From Antitrichia curtipendula (lineage: Eukaryota; Streptophyta; Bryopsida; Hypnales; Leucodontaceae): DNA of 64,000 nt. The DNA lies in the NCBI GenBank assembly GCA_951230915.1, contig OX579641.1:18578254-18642253 (forward strand). Direction: 5' to 3'. Below the pieces are notes generated by a model. The model did not search any database, was not told the origin of the DNA, and saw nothing but the letters and a program-made list of their open reading frames with translations. This document shows, in pieces, positions 51,108 to 62,495 of this stretch. The first letter of the stretch is position 1. Each line of letters begins with the position of its first letter. A program made the translations under genes and the position numbers.

Positions 51108-52036
51108 CCCCTATACGTCCAAACTGCCTTTTTTTTGGCAACATAGCGATTTTGGGCAGCTCATTGCGTATGGAGTTTTTATTGTTTTTTGCTGAAATTT
51201 TCACACAATATGGGAACAAGGTTTATCTTTAAGGCCCAACAATTTTCATAACTTTTGACTTCATTGTTCAAAAGTTATTGCATGATCTGTAGTTTTCAAT
51301 GCTCGACGGGCAGCCCAAAACAAAATCTAAAAAAAAAACTTTTTTCAAAAATAAAAATTTGAAATTGGCTCTTTAGATTTATATATACTTGGAAAGCTTT
51401 GAATCATTCCATTTTGATTTATTAGTTGAAAGTTATGAGGTGCTCTAGTTTGCAGGTAGTTATGGATTCCCTACTCAAAAATAAACTTTGGAGTCCTTAA
51501 TTTAACTCAATTTTTAATATTTTTTGAAAAAAACAACAACATATAATGTAAATTGTTTATTACTATATTACCACCGTTGGGATTAGAATTTTTTAATTTT
51601 ATAATTAAATTCTTAACAATTTAGTGTTTTGAATCATTCTCTACTTCTTTCTACTTGCTATACTTTTTCTATATGTTGTACAATTCCAAATGATCTAAAA
51701 TTTTTTAAGCATGTAGCCAACTTGCCTTGAAGAATGAATCCAAAGAAGCACAATCATTTTCAAGATTTTTTCATACAAATGTGACCTTGTGAAGTGCAGC
51801 TGCGCGTATTTTTACAGGGCTAAAAAAATGAGTTTTGTCACTTCAAACGTTAAAATCTTGCAATGTACACGGTGAAAAATTCTGAAATTTTTTCCACATA
51901 TTTCCAAACTAGGATACTACAAGATCCTATGGTTACTTTGTCCAAAAATGTTTTTTTATCTAAAATTTGGTGCTTGTATCAGAAATGGCAGTTTTGGACT
52001 GTTTTTGGTGAAAACATAGTCTCCGACGTTTAGGAG
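51108..52036 (+). mobile_element. piggyBac-like non-autonomous element, family A copy 3 (929 bp)
   Basis: Flanked by TTAA (51104-51107 and 52037-52040). Termini CCCCTATACGTCC and CGACGTTTAGGAG; the ends carry ACGTC where other copies have AAGGA, so this is a subfamily. The interior is collinear with 11857-12801. No ORF. Confidence 0.75.
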
Positions 52037-52040
52037 TTAA

Positions 52041-52330
52041 AGCTCAAAATGCTGTAGTGCAAAAATTTTAAGTTAAAGATGTTTGAAGTCAGAAAATCTA
52101 GTCCCACAATGTGCTGAAAAACTTGTTTTTTTCACTTTAAACGCAGATATCTTGCAATCTTTGCGGTCAAAAATTCTAAAACAATTTCCACACATACTTA
52201 TATTAGTTAGGTGTAAGATCTTACAGTTAGATGTGGAAAAAAAATATTTTTCAAATTTTTTTACTCTTTGATATAGAAATGGCAGTTTTGAGTGTTTTTT
52301 GGCAAAAAAAAGGCCGTGGGCCTTTAGGGG
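52041..52330 (+). mobile_element. Family A 3' fragment sharing a TTAA with copy 3
   Basis: This is the right-hand ~290 bases of a second, diverged family A element (CTTGCAATCT-type block, GAAATGGCAGTTT, end CCTTTAGGGG) closed by TTAA at 52331-52334. It starts immediately after the TTAA that ends copy 3, so one insertion probably went into or beside another. Confidence 0.6.
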
Positions 52331-52334
52331 TTAA

Positions 52335-54288
52335 GGTTGTAGTTAATATAAATTTTTTCATTTTGGAAGGCATTCAAGGGAAAAAAAATTCAAGGAAAAT
52401 TCCTTGACTATCATTAAAACAACATTCCTCATATCTTTAACCTCATTAATCATAATTAACTGAATTAAAACTATTCTAAATGTGAATCTTTTAAACTCAT
52501 CCAAACCTTCCAATAGTTATTTTTAATTTTGAAAATATACACTTTCTTGTTGCCCAAAAGTTTAATCCATACTATGTGACATTGTCTATTTTCAAAAAAA
52601 TCAAGAATACTCATTGGAGGTTAAACTATTGTGCAAGATCTCTCCTTTTTGCACAAAATTCCAAGGATGAACAATTGGACTTTTATCTTACATAAATAGA
52701 TTTTTTTGTCATCCATTGGACAAAACACGTCCTTAGCATCATTTGAGTTTTTTTTAAGTTGTCAAAATAATCAACTACAAACTTATTTATTTTGCAATTT
52801 GACTTCTTGACTAAGGTAGAAGTCTCAGAAAGTGCTCATCTAAGGGAAAAAATACCTCTGTTCAAAAATAGGTGGACCCAAAGTTTTTTTACATTTTCGT
52901 GGAAGAAAGAGAAATGAGAAATACAACACTGAAAATTTTAAGTTTAATTTTTTGACTTGAAATGAATAAGATATCATTTTTTTAAGTCAGAGGTGCATAG
53001 GTCCCTGTTAATGCTCATAGGTGCAACTATAATCAATCAAAACATGCCATTGAATGGAGCCAATGAGTTTAAGAATGATCCTAACCATGCCTTTAAATGG
53101 AAACAATGTTTCTAAAAATGATCCAATGTACGTTTCCATTCAATTCACTCCCAATTGTAAATCAAAATTTATTGGAACCACTAAACACCCCAGGGTTTCT
53201 TCACATAGTTTCAAATCCAATTCAGAGTGCTGTAACTTTTGCATATGATGTTTGAATTCAAAACAAATTATTGGAAAATTTGCGTTCTCTCTTCTAGTTT
53301 GTGTGGTAAAATTTTCAGATCAATACAAAATGTATTGATTTTTTGGGAGCCAATCAAAGCTCACAGGTTCAAGTTGAGTCCACAAAACTGCATTTGATGG
53401 CTGAAACTTCGGGGGCTTGTATCTCCTTCTTCCAATGTTATTTTCCAATAAAATTTGTTGGGTTATGTTTCCCTTGAGGTCTAGTTGTTGTAGTAAGATT
53501 TTCATGTCAATCCAAAATGTTTTGAATTTTTGGGAGCAATTCGAAGTTTAAAATCCCGACATTTTTGGATTACAATGAACTTTGGCGGCTTGTTTCTTCT
53601 TCATACAATGTCCGTTTCTAATTATAAAAATTGGAGAAGTTGCGCATGCTAGTCTAGTTTGCATGGTTAAAATTTCACATCAATCCAAGAAGTTATGAGC
53701 GACTGAGAAGCATTTTAGTAGAAGGAGGTTCAGCCTCAGATGTGTTTTTGCAGTTTTTCTTGCTATTTTTTGACATTTTAAAATCATGTTGCATGCCTTA
53801 CCAAATTTAGGTCTTTATTATGAGTAAAATCACACATGATGATGAACCATGTCACCTGTTCAATAGCCTAAAATCACACACATGGGTTGGCAGTTTTTCA
53901 CGAAATGAAGTAATTTCTATTTCTACATCCCATGTGCACTGTTTTGGACACTTTTGTAGGGGCGGTTCTTAATGCCCGAACTGTTTTCGAGCCTCCTCCT
54001 ATATCTTGAGGAACTCCCGCCACTCTTGCACCTGAAATTGCATCCGTAGGAAGTATCCCCAAATGAAAGGCTCGTTTTGGTTAATGAAATGGTATTAATA
54101 GTGTGTTTTTTATTAAAGTATTTAACAGCTAGAGAACTCCTAATTCATGATAGTTCTATTGCCATTTGATTGCTAACTTATCAATGAAGTGGGTGTGATG
54201 GATGGGCAATGGGGGACAGTCTCTTGTTACGAAACAACTACCAAGTTACGCTAACAACAAATAAATTTATTGGGGGGTTAGGGGACAA
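52335..54288. other. Spacer between segmental copies, made of old repeats
   Basis: About 52530-52740 resembles family C (CTCATTGGAGGTTAAACTATTG and CATCCATTGGACA-type words) but lacks clean ends. About 53060-53760 resembles the reverse complement of 11330-11850. From 53930 to 54080 there is a short, less AT-rich patch with no clear frame. No gene recognised. Confidence 0.45.
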
Positions 54289-54575
54289 ATCTCAAATCAA
54301 TTTTAGATAAAGAAATTAGAATTTATAAGGAAACTATATTTTCTACCTTACAATAATATTTCCATTGTATTACAAACTTTTTCCAATCAAACGTAGTATA
54401 TTTGATTGGTTTAATATGTTTCTTTTCATTTTGATAATGCAATAAATATGAAAACAACTAAGTCTTTTTTTTAGAATATGGAGCGCCTTTTGTTGTAGAT
54501 AGGATTAATTGTTGAATTAATGTTTTTAAGACTTAAAAGTTAATTAAAAATTGTAGGCTCAAATATAGATTTTGA

Positions 54576-57302
54576 TCTTGGTACTTGTAAAGAATTTGAA
54601 TCAACCAAAGGCCAGAATGTTGGTGAATCTACTATGATTTCAAGTTTAACTTGCGTCTTGACCTCTTTAGTGATGTCTTGCTAAATATCACCTACAACTT
54701 CAAAATTAGAGGATGGTAGAATTAAAAGTTGAGTTTGCAAATACTTATACCGTCTTCTAAGTTGTTCATGTAAATATTTATAAAATCCCAAAATACCGTT
54801 GGATGCTAAAGCATTCCATTTATTCATTGGAGCATTATTTATAGAAACTTTCCACCAAATTGCCTTTGACACAATTTGCTCATCTTTTACCACAGTCAAT
54901 AGTACTCCATCTAATGATAATATAGAGTATTGTGAAGTTGGAGCTCAAACATTTCCACAGAAAGAATACTAGGAATATCATGATGCTTACATTTTTTTTT
55001 TCATGAATGACATGTGTTGCACCAATATCTTACATAACTTGTGCTTTTTATCTAAGATATGAAGTTATTGTATAACCCCTAAAGGATTTTGACTATGTTT
55101 TCACAAAAACCGCTCCAAAACTGCCATTTCTAATACTAGTGCCAAATTTTAGAAAAAAATAAATTTTGGACACTTGTAGCCATAGGATCTTGTAGTAAAC
55201 TTGTTTAAGAAGATGTGGAAAAAAATTCAGAATTTTCCACCAAGTGGATTGCAAGATAATAGCGTTTGAATTGACAAATATCCTTTTTTTGTCCCAGCGA
55301 AAAAACGGGCAGCTGCCCTCCACAAGATCACATTTGTATGCAAAAATGTCCAAAATGATGGTTACTCTTTGGATTTATTCTTCAAGGCAAGTTGGCTACA
55401 TGCTTGAAAAATTTCAGATCATTTGGAATTGTACAACATATAGGAAAAAAATAGGAAGTAGGAAGAAGTAGAGAATGATTCAAAGCACTAAATTGTCAAG
55501 AATTTATTTATGAAATTGAAAAATGCCAATCCCAACGATCGTAATGTTTTAATAAAAAATCTACACCCAATGTTTTTATTTTTTTTCAAAAACATTGAAA
55601 ATCGAGTTAAATAAAGGACTTCAAAGTTTATTTTAGAGTAGAGATTCCATAACAACCCTCAAACTAAGAATCCTCATTACTTTTGACTCATTGATCGGAA
55701 TGGAATGATTCAAAGCCTCCCACATACATATAAATCTAAAGAACCAATTTCAAATTTTAGTTTTTTTTAAAAGTGATTTTTAAAGAAGTTTTTTTTGCTG
55801 CCCGGGCTGCCCGCCGAACAATGAAAATGACATATCATGCAATAACTTTTTAACCATGTAGTCAAAAGTTACGAAAATTGTTAGGCCTTAAAGCTACTCC
55901 TCGGGCACATCTTATGTGAAAATTTCAAAGAAAAAAAAGAAAAATTCCGGTCATAGTGAGCTGCCCAAAATTACTATGTTGTCAAAAAACGGTGTTTGGT
56001 CCTTTAGGGGATAAATGATGTTGATATTTGTACTATAGTTTGAAATATAGTTAGGAATTGCACCATTGTAACCATATCAAGTAATAGTTGTTTTAAACTT
56101 TGCAATGGTTTAAGATGCAAATAAACCTTGAAAGAAAAATCACTCTATTGAATGGCAGAAATGCTTATCCTCATGCGCACACACAACTGGTACCAAAAAA
56201 TCATGAAAACCTAATACCACTTGATAGAAGTAGTCAATATTTGTTGGCTAAACATTGCAAGATTGCGATCAATTATTGGATTTAGCTACAAGTCTTTATG
56301 AAATTTAATGAAAAAAATGCAATTATTCAATTCAATTTCAATTGGAAATTGGTAAAAGTTGTCTTGTAGCTATTAGAATAGCAAAAGTGTTGCTGAATTT
56401 GCTAGAATTGGCAATGTCAACCTAATTCTTGAATCTAACTAGCAAAAAGTGAAATATTCAAAAATTGGTTTACTTTGACTTATCAAAAATTAAAAGTGAC
56501 AACCTCATTGCAGCAATACTTAGTGATGACCTAACAAACGATTGAAAACTCACACATGCTCTCATTCAACATGTAATCCGTTGAACTTCATCAATTTAAA
56601 GATATTGTCCTATTTTGACTTGTCTAAGAATGAGATCCCATGGCCTTAGACTTGTACATTTCTGTCATTCGATAGAGTGATTTTTCTTTCAAGGTTTATT
56701 TGCGTCTTAAACCATTGCAAAGTTTAAAACAACTATTACTTGATATGGTCACAATGGTGCAATTCCTAACTACATATCAAACTATAGTACAAATATCAAC
56801 ATCAATTATTCAACAACTTCATGTCTTAGATAAAAAGCACAAGTTATGTAAGACATTGGTGCAACACATGTCATTCATGAAAAAAAAAATGTAAGCATCA
56901 TGATATTCCTAGTATTCTTTCTATAGAAAATGTTTGAGCTCCAACATCACAATACTCTATATTATCATTAGATGGAGTACTATTGACTATAGTAAAAGAT
57001 GAGCAAATTGTGTCAAAGGTAATTTGGTGGAAAGTTTCGATAATGCTCCAATGAATAAATAGAATGCTTTAGCATCCAACGGTATTTTGGGATTTTATAA
57101 ATATTTACATGAACAACTTAGAAGACGGTATAAGTATTTGCAAACTCAACTTTTAATTCTACCATCCTCTAATTTTGAAGTTGTAGGTGATATTTAGCAA
57201 GACATCACTAAAGAGGTCAAGACGCAAGTTAAACTTGAAATCATATCAAATTCACCAACATTCTTGCCTTGGGTTGATTCAAATTCTTTACAAGTATCAA
57301 GA
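54576..57302. repeat. Foldback, copy 2, interrupted by a family A element
   Basis: The left arm is 54576-55075 plus 56011-56163 and the right arm is 56657-57302. The left arm reads, on the minus strand, as the same 72-codon stretch as the right arm of copy 1 (54681-54899). The right arm here has a small deletion (GTTTCGATAATGC) and an extra stop, so its frame is broken. Confidence 0.85.
55076..56010 (-). mobile_element. piggyBac-like non-autonomous element, family A copy 4 (935 bp), with empty site known
   Basis: Inverted relative to copies 1-3. The termini are CCCCTAAAGG and CCTTTAGGGG. It is flanked by ATAA on both sides (55072-55075 and 56011-56014). The uninterrupted paralogous site at 46161-46164 has a single ATAA in GTTGTATAAATGATG, so the 4-bp target duplication is directly visible. 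The insertion happened after the segmental duplication. No ORF. Confidence 0.9.
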
Positions 57303-58477
57303 CACAACTAGTTGAATCTGGAATTTTAAACATTTAAAAAAAAATTATTTATTATTTTGACATTATTGACAAAAGAAAAATTATAGATTTTTACAAAGAG
57401 AAAAAAATATTTAAAGATTATATTGTATATTTTGGATGTTATCCTAAAAATTTATGAAAAGCTAAACATGCTTCAAAATTTTAATAAATTGATTGCAAAT
57501 TGATCCATATGCAAGGTAATAATGATGCTTTTAAGGATGGTTCCTATTAGTATTCTAAATTCAATTTATTGATGCCTATAATGAGTTAGAAAAAAATCTT
57601 ATAATGTTTTCATTTTGTAAATACCTATATTGAACTAAAAAATATCTTAGCGTATTTCATCACAACATTTAGAATAATCCAATCTAACAAGTCTCTAATT
57701 TGACATCACAACAATCAATTTTTTGCAAAAAAAAACTTTATGTGCTAAAAAATTGAATCAAATGTTGTTGACTATATCATTTGGTTTGTTAAATGCACTT
57801 GTATTTTTTGTACTTGTTGTTCTAGCTCTTTATTTAGTTCCTTAAATACAAATGATTCTTAATATTCTATATTTAAATTGTGATTCATGTTCAAGCCGTA
57901 AATACATATTTATGAAAAGACAATTAACCATCAAGAGTTATTCTTATAACATTTTGTTTATTGAATTGTAGTTTAACTTTTAAATTAAAAAAAATAAAAT
58001 CCACAAATGCCCAATTGAAGTTTCTTTTGTAACTAACCATCTTGAAAAGGTAAACAACAAAATTTACTTTAAGTTGCATTTGAAAACAAATAAAAATGCC
58101 TAATAATTGCCATATATATAATATAATATTATACAACTAATTTACACCAATACATAAAATTAAAAGAAAAGAAAATACAATTCTTTCTTTTTATACCAAT
58201 AATTAAAAAAAAAACAATTAATTGAAATAGCCTTCTAAGTTTGAGATGCTATAGAGAAATATTAGTGAAATATTAGTGAAATATTAGTGAAATATTAGTG
58301 AAAGTTTTACATTTATTGAATCAATTTGATATCATTCTTTATATGTTTTCAATAGCCATCCATAACATAATTGGCTAATTACATGACTAACATCCATAAC
58401 ATAATTGGATGAATATCTATTTTCTTCCTCCAAGCTTTCAAATATTTAATTTAACAAAGGAGGCACAATGGAAATAC

Positions 58478-59125
58478 CTATAAAAAGAAAAATACAGTGA
58501 GGTCATAGATTAAGTCTAAAGGACGTACATATGAAAAGAAAAGTAAGGAACTCACTACAACTCCTAAAAGGACAAGTGATGTATCTACTACGTTCACTTC
58601 ATTTGCAACAGTTCCTTCCATTTTAGGATTTTTTTCGACTTTGGGTTTTGAACCAACGGATTCAACTTCAAGAGTTTCTTCAATTTCTTCAATTTCTTCA
58701 AAATCCGAGTTTGAGCCAATGGACTCCATTTCAGAATTTTCTTCAATTTCCCAGTTTGAGTCAATGGATTTAGTTTCATAATTCTCTTCAACTTCCCAAT
58801 TTGAGCCAATGGATTCAACATTAAGAGTATCTTCCATTTCATAATTTTCTTCAACTTCACTGCTTGAGCCAATGCATTCAACTTCAAGAGTTTTTGCAAT
58901 GTCAAAAATTTCTTCAATTTTGAGGTCTGAGCCAATGGATTCAACTTCAAGAGGTTCTTCCATTTCAGAAATTTCTTCAAATTCAAGGTCTGAGCCAGTA
59001 GATCCATACCCTGCATGATAATCAATTAACTCAAATTCTGACTCAAAATCCATCCATTCGGACAACTGAGGATGATAACCAACAATAGACTCAGCAAGAG
59101 ACTTGTTTCTGTTTATTTTACCCAT
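58478..59125 (-). CDS. Acidic-repeat protein with hydrophobic C-terminus, copy 2 (215 aa)
   Basis: Same architecture as 48610-49242: start MGKINRNKSLAESIVGYHP, five to six acidic repeats around ESIGSNxEVEEN, then TSLVLLGVVVSSLLFFSYV and a short tail. It keeps the five residues (SVGSK region) missing from copy 1. The alternative splice ending after FFSY (VFPLCLLC) is also preserved. It is about 380 bp downstream of the Y3IP1 stop on the same strand, so it could have its own promoter there or be an unusual part of the Y3IP1 3' transcript. Both copies keep open frames despite substitutions, which suggests, but does not prove, coding constraint. No family recognised. Confidence 0.6.
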   Translation of the reverse strand: MGKINRNKSLAESIVGYHPQLSEWMDFESEFELIDYHAGYGSTGSDLEFEEISEMEEPLEVESIGSDLKIEEIFDIAKTLEVECIGSSSEVEENYEMEDTLNVESIGSNWEVEENYETKSIDSNWEIEENSEMESIGSNSDFEEIEEIEETLEVESVGSKPKVEKNPKMEGTVANEVNVVDTSLVLLGVVVSSLLFFSYVRPLDLIYDLTVFFFL

Positions 59126-59507
59126 CTTTGCAAACCTCCAGATGAAAACCAAAGGCCACACAAATGAAACAAAAGATAACAATATAAAGTCGTGACCCCC
59201 TTAATATACCCAACCATTGTCCAAAATAAAATAAAAGGTATAAACGTAAAAGATATTAAAAAAAAGTAAAAGCCAAAAAAACTAATCATTGGTAAAGAGA
59301 AAGGTGAAAGTAAAAGTCAATACTAATGAACATTGCAAATTGTGCAATAACAAGGTATAGGTACAGTACAACAAGCTCACAACTGCATTGAATTACCGTC
59401 TGTATAATGGCACCAAGGAAGAACCTAACTCTAGATTGCTTCATTCAAATTGCAGCTCTCCGTTGATCTCCAACAAAATCGTGGGAATGGCTAGACTACA
59501 CCCACCT

Positions 59508-61711
59508 CTATTGGAGTGAATTGAAAAACAAAATTAGAATCACTACAACTACTATAATAACCGGGATGAAGCTCACAAGGTACAGGAAGCTAAAGCCCTG
59601 CAATCAACAACCAAGGCAACCGAATTTCAGAAGGTTCACAAATCCAACGCTCAAAATCATTGTTAGTTAGTTTGTTTATGATCACAGGGACAGTCACCAC
59701 ATGAAATTGTTACTCCCCTTTTAATTCATTTTTACTTTTAAAAAAGAATTTAAATGCAAACCATTACTTCAAGATGTAGAACAGAATTTTCAATAAAAGT
59801 AGACTACCAGTATTTTAGGAATTTCGACATCCTAAACATAGACATCATCATAGAGAGAAATTTTCATAATCATAGGGAGGTCTCCCTGCATTCGCAATGA
59901 TCCTCTAGAGGCCTCTCAATGATACATCATAGCCAAGCCATTGTCTGATCGCTGTGAACATAAAGAGTCATTCCTGGTTTTGCCTATCGGTAAAAGTTTC
60001 TAAAACAGTCTATTTCTACTTACTGAAAACACTGTTGTAGTTTTAGTTTAAGGAGAAGTTGCAATGGGAAGGCTTACCACAACAGGAGGAACCATGTCAC
60101 TGAGGTCCTTTGGCGCTTCGCCAGATTCAATCTCGGCTGCTGCATCCCAGTCGAGCTTGGCTCTCTGTGCAGCCACTTTGGGGTCCACTCCGGTGGGTGT
60201 CACTTTGGCATAGGGACTAGCTAAGGGGTTCAAATCAGAGATCTCATCCTGTGAAACCATGCCATCCAAGTCAGCAGAATTGAAAAAAAAATCAAGAAGA
60301 CACTAATAAGAGAACAATTGAATTCTTCTTAGAAATGCAGCCATTCTCAAAAGGAATGAAGGATAGAGGAAAGAAACCTCAAGGTTAGGCCAGTTCAGCA
60401 TCTCCTTTGTCAATTCACTTAACACCAACCGGTCCTCTGGTACACGCCCCTCGAAGACCTTGAAAAAAATAAAAACAAAAACAAAAAACATCAAAGTACT
60501 GGCATGAATGGGCATCGACTGATGTTGAGTCAGTGTCGTGAAGGAAATCGAAGAGTTACATATTTGGGGGAAATGGAATAGACTTACCTCTTGCAGTGCA
60601 TTGCCCATATCCTCTTTAGAGCAGCCACGCTCATCCTCAATGCCCAGTTGCCTTCGTCGTTCCACCTCTCGTGGATCTTCGATCATAATTGTCAATCTAA
60701 CCTGCGCAGCTACTTCTAGGTTAGATTCACATACCAACCAAGTAGCACAAATTAGCTAACTGAGGGGGTAAGGTACATTAGCTAGTTGTAAATGGAATAT
60801 TTGCAACGAATTTGCATTCATTTTTACCAGTTAGTTTCGTAACTACCGTAATTCTAGTTAGCTAATTGGTGCGGGCAAGGCCTAAATGAGGTTACCCTCT
60901 GCAAATCAAGGTAAGCCAGACTAGGGTTTTGATTCAGCTTCACAGACTAATTTGAATCTAGAAGTACTCTCAACCAGGAATGCATTGATTCTAGTTATCA
61001 CAAACATGCCAAATTCTAAACAGAAAATAGAATGCCGCAGATTCTGAAGCAGTGCATCATTTATAACTCGGCTTGAAATCAGATATGTCAAATCAAATGT
61101 AAAGGAATCAGAATCAACAGAAGAAAACTATACACAAGGGAATCCAAACTAAACGTCCTGCCAAACAAAAAGACTGACTCACTTCATTGAAGGTCATGTC
61201 CCTTTTCTTCTTCAAAAGCTCCACAACCTGCAATACAATTAACATTCAAAGAAATCAATACTACAACAACACCTTCCAACAGGCCTCCCCGTGAATCAGA
61301 TTGTTCAAAAGACCGAGAACCCTAAATCATTCCTACCCGAAGAATTTCGCTGATATTAGCTTGATCCTCCTCTTCTTCCGGTGTCAACGCTCTGTCTTCG
61401 GTCGTCACGTTACTCTCTGAGCTATCTTCCGCCATCGCTCTAATAACCCTAAGGCGTCCAAAACCTGAATTGCGTTGCGAAAACCCGACATTTTGAAGTC
61501 GCAGAACATTTGCAACACTGCGTCTCTGTCCTAAAGGCAAATTGAAATAACTCCTAGAGACAAACGGCCTTTCAAACCCTAACCCAGAGATTGCACCATA
61601 TCTGCGAGAAGCTCCTGTGAGGCTCAGAGCTCCCACTGCACCCCCAACCAGAGTAGCTCCAACCATAGCTGCCAAATTGACTATCCCCGAGAAGCTATTG
61701 CTGTTCGTCAA
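59508..61711 (-). CDS. Y3IP1: Ycf3-interacting protein 1, chloroplast photosystem I assembly factor
   Basis: Y3IP1 (CGL59 in algae) is a nuclear-encoded thylakoid protein that works with Ycf3 in assembling photosystem I. Six exons give an unbroken 291-residue frame: 61337-61711, 61183-61227, 60588-60701, 60378-60458, 60078-60248 and 59508-59597, all with GT-AG borders. Residues 1 to ~90 are basic and Ser/Ala/Gly-rich with few acidic residues, as in a transit peptide. The acidic segment EDRALTPEEEEDQ follows, then the conserved core (MIEDPREVERRRQLGIEDE, GRVPEDRLVL, EMLNWPNLE, SPYAKVTPTGVDP, KLDWDAAAEIE). The protein ends in a single membrane helix (LYLVSFIPVIIVVVVILILF) closing FFNSLQ, which matches the family's C-terminus as I remember it. 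Exons 5-6 and the end of exon 4 are duplicated at 49625-50513. The gene is divergent from the one at 62496. Confidence 0.93.
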
Positions 61712-62495
61712 TGCTTATTACTCTGCTGCATAGTGGTCGAAAATGCAAAGCCCTAAAGAGCTTCAGAAAGCCCAAGATCTTCACAATGGCTCGTCACACT
61801 CAAGAAGAGCAAAAAGAACAAGACAAAGAAGAGCAGCAATTTGGGGTGGAGATTGGGTTACCAATCTGGGACAAGAGATTGGTAGCACACGATTCCACGG
61901 CAGGAGCTGTGTGGGGAGATGAGCTGATGTGGCGCAAAAGAGGTGACGTGGATGATGACATGGCGAGAATGGATTCGGCACGCCGTGTTGTGTGTTGACT
62001 TAGTGACCTCTGACGGAGTTTCATTCGTTTTGGGCTCAATGGGATTCAGTTTCAATCCTAGTTGCATGTTCTATCGGCAGAATTGAGGTGGTATTGGAGA
62101 TCGATCGGAGGATGTCGAGAGGATTTTGCGATTTTCGTGAGCTTGAAGGCGAGTTCTGATTAATTTGGAGTCTTTAATTTGTAGTTGTCGTTGAAATTTG
62201 AGGTGTTTCGGTGGATTTGGGGGATGCTGCTTGTACGTTTGGTGCGCTTTCTTTTAGGGTTTAGGGTTTAGGGTTTGGTGAAACCATAACCTAGAGATGC
62301 CCTTCGATCTTTGTCTGTTGCAGTGCGTTGGAATTAGCGATAGGTGAAATGCTGTTACCGTAGTAAATGTTTTGGAGTTTTTTCTTGTTGAGAGTACATA
62401 TTGTTTTCGGATCAAATTTGTAGATCTGTCACTAATGATGAATTTTCCTTGATGCAGGACTGTGCTCGGAGTAGTGTTGCTTGCAATTATTGTCG
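61712..62495. promoter_or_regulatory. Shared upstream region of two divergent plastid-protein genes
   Basis: About 785 bp separates the Y3IP1 start (minus) from the start at 62496 (plus). It contains a telo-box run (TTTAGGG repeated more than three times at about 62253-62277), a promoter/5'-leader element common in plant housekeeping genes. A CAG acceptor-like site just before 62459 suggests a 5' UTR intron for the plus-strand gene. Overlapping short ORFs at 61711-62067 are not supported as genes. Confidence 0.55.

Larger units (their letters stand above)
54289..60395. repeat. Segmental duplication, copy 2 (6.1 kb)
   Basis: Direct copy of 45380-50513. Most of the size difference (939 of about 973 bases) is the family A insertion and its 4-bp target duplication. 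It also carries four rather than two AAATATTAGTG units near 58255-58305. Its right part runs without break into exons 1-4 of Y3IP1, so this is the parental position. Confidence 0.95.

Noticed and set aside
61711..62067. Overlapping ORFs between Y3IP1 and the divergent gene
   Set aside because: Open on several frames and both strands at once, low-complexity, and lying in the 5' leader/promoter region.
62253..62277. TTTAGGG repeats as an interstitial telomere
   Set aside because: Only three to four units, located where plant telo-box promoter elements normally occur.
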